From: Halanaerobiaceae bacterium
GTDB taxonomy: Bacteria > Bacillota_F > Halanaerobiia > Halanaerobiales > CSSED10-376
DNA: 5,441 nt
Assembly (NCBI GenBank): GCA_003557445.1
Contig: PWOK01000284.1
Coordinates: 1 to 5,441 of the forward strand
Reading direction: 5' to 3'
Below, one piece after another: positions 4,571-5,441 of the stretch; position 1 is the first letter of the stretch, and every line of letters begins with the position of its first letter. The notes beneath the pieces are model-generated. The model saw only the letters and a list, made by a program, of their open reading frames with translations, was not told the DNA's origin and ran no database searches. Both the position numbers and the translations under genes were made by a program.

Positions 4571-5441
4571 ATGGAACCATTAAAATTTATTGTTCTGGGT
4601 TCAGGTAGCAGTATTCCAACTACAGAAAGAAACCATTCTTCCTATATTATAAAATATAATGGTGATGTTTTTCTATGGGATTGTGGAGAAGGAACCCAGC
4701 GTCAGCTACGCAAAACAGGTGTTTCCCCTTTAAAAATAGATCAAATATTCATCAGTCACTGGCATACAGATCATTTTGCCGGTCTACCGGGTTTACTGGA
4801 AACAATGAAACTTGAAGATCGAACAAAAAAACTTCAGATTTATGCTCCTGAAGCTGAAAAATATATCTGGAAATTATCACAGATTTTCTGGAATGATAAA
4901 GGTTTTGATATTGAAGCTATAAATATTAACTTTCAGGAAAAAAAAGAACATATTATTATTAATGATAAAAAATACATTATAAGTTCGGTACCTTCCAGTC
5001 ATTCAATTCCAGCTGTTTGTTATTGTTTTAAAGAAAAAAATAGATGGAATATTGATCTGAAAAAAGCCAGAATTTATAATCTTTCCCCAAGTCCCCTACT
5101 ACAGGATATAAAAAACAAAGGGGAAATAACCTTCAATGATAAGAAAGTTAAAATAGAACAGATAGCAGATTTAAAAACCGGCAGAAAAATTGTTTATTCT
5201 GGAGATTCCCGGCCATCACCCTTGATTGAAGATATTGCAAAAAATGCAGATTTATTAATTCATGAGGCAACTTTTATAGATGAAAAAAGTAATAATCATT
5301 CTACAGTAAAAGAAGCAGCAGAACTTGCCTCCAGAGCCAGAGTAAAAAAACTCCTTCTGACTCATTATTCCCAGAGATATAAAAATCCTGATATAATAAA
5401 AGAAGAGGCCAGAAAAGTATTTAAAAATTCCTATGTAGCCA
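4571..5441 (+). CDS. rnz: Ribonuclease Z (tRNA 3' processing endonuclease), 3' end cut off
   Basis: The visible 290 codons encode a metallo-beta-lactamase-fold nuclease that removes 3' trailers from tRNA precursors in the cytoplasm, using two zinc ions. All expected metal and catalytic motifs are present: LGSGSSIPT near the N-terminus, DCGEGTQRQL (37-46), the signature SHWHTDH (62-68: H63, H65, D67, H68), SHSIPA with H144, GDSRP with D212, HEATF (231-235), H243 in HST, and LTHYSQRY with H265. The substrate-binding arm at about 154-190 is present, though its usual Gly-Pro motif reads SPSPLL. Family members are around 300-310 residues, so probably only 10-20 residues lie beyond the window edge. 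The ATG at 4571 is preceded by AGGTGAT (4561-4567) at suitable spacing, and the conserved LGSG motif begins eight residues in, so the start is firm. I see no frameshift. Confidence 0.96.
   Translation, partial: MEPLKFIVLGSGSSIPTTERNHSSYIIKYNGDVFLWDCGEGTQRQLRKTGVSPLKIDQIFISHWHTDHFAGLPGLLETMKLEDRTKKLQIYAPEAEKYIWKLSQIFWNDKGFDIEAININFQEKKEHIIINDKKYIISSVPSSHSIPAVCYCFKEKNRWNIDLKKARIYNLSPSPLLQDIKNKGEITFNDKKVKIEQIADLKTGRKIVYSGDSRPSPLIEDIAKNADLLIHEATFIDEKSNNHSTVKEAAELASRARVKKLLLTHYSQRYKNPDIIKEEARKVFKNSYVA

Overview
The window is AT-rich low-GC bacterial DNA. Its acidic leucine-rich-repeat lipoprotein, membrane diguanylate cyclase, AGGAGG-type ribosome binding sites and canonical TTGACT/TATAAT promoter fit an anaerobic Firmicutes-like lineage. 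Halanaerobiales would suit, but this is a guess from style and not an identification.

Layout from left to right: positions 1-51 hold the first 17 codons of an unidentified minus-strand gene. It sits 31 nt after a minus-strand diguanylate cyclase gene (83-1246), so the two probably share a transcript. The cyclase has six predicted membrane helices, a coiled coil and an intact GGEEF domain with its RxxD inhibitory site. Its promoter lies at about 1295-1323 and encloses a perfect inverted repeat. Next is an intrinsic terminator (1352-1378) serving the large minus-strand lipoprotein gene (1401-4079). That protein has a lipobox, an all-beta stalk including Ig-like domains, and 22 BspA-type leucine-rich repeats with a 22-residue period.

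The 491 bp gap at 4080-4570 is the least ordinary part. It contains a complete minus-strand transcription unit with no protein gene: a TTGACT-17-TATAAT promoter behind phased A-tracts, about 185 nt of transcript with several hairpins, and a strong intrinsic terminator with nine U residues. I read this as an unidentified small RNA, or less likely a long attenuated leader of the lipoprotein gene. Its exposed C-rich stretch can pair with the unusual GGGG-type ribosome binding sites of the lipoprotein and cyclase genes. A divergent promoter (4516-4544) drives a plus-strand ribonuclease Z gene (from 4571), which is cut by the window edge close to its end.

The genes do not form one pathway. RNase Z is housekeeping tRNA maturation, the cyclase makes the second messenger c-di-GMP, and the lipoprotein is a probable surface adhesion or binding protein. 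A link through the small RNA or c-di-GMP is possible but is only inference.
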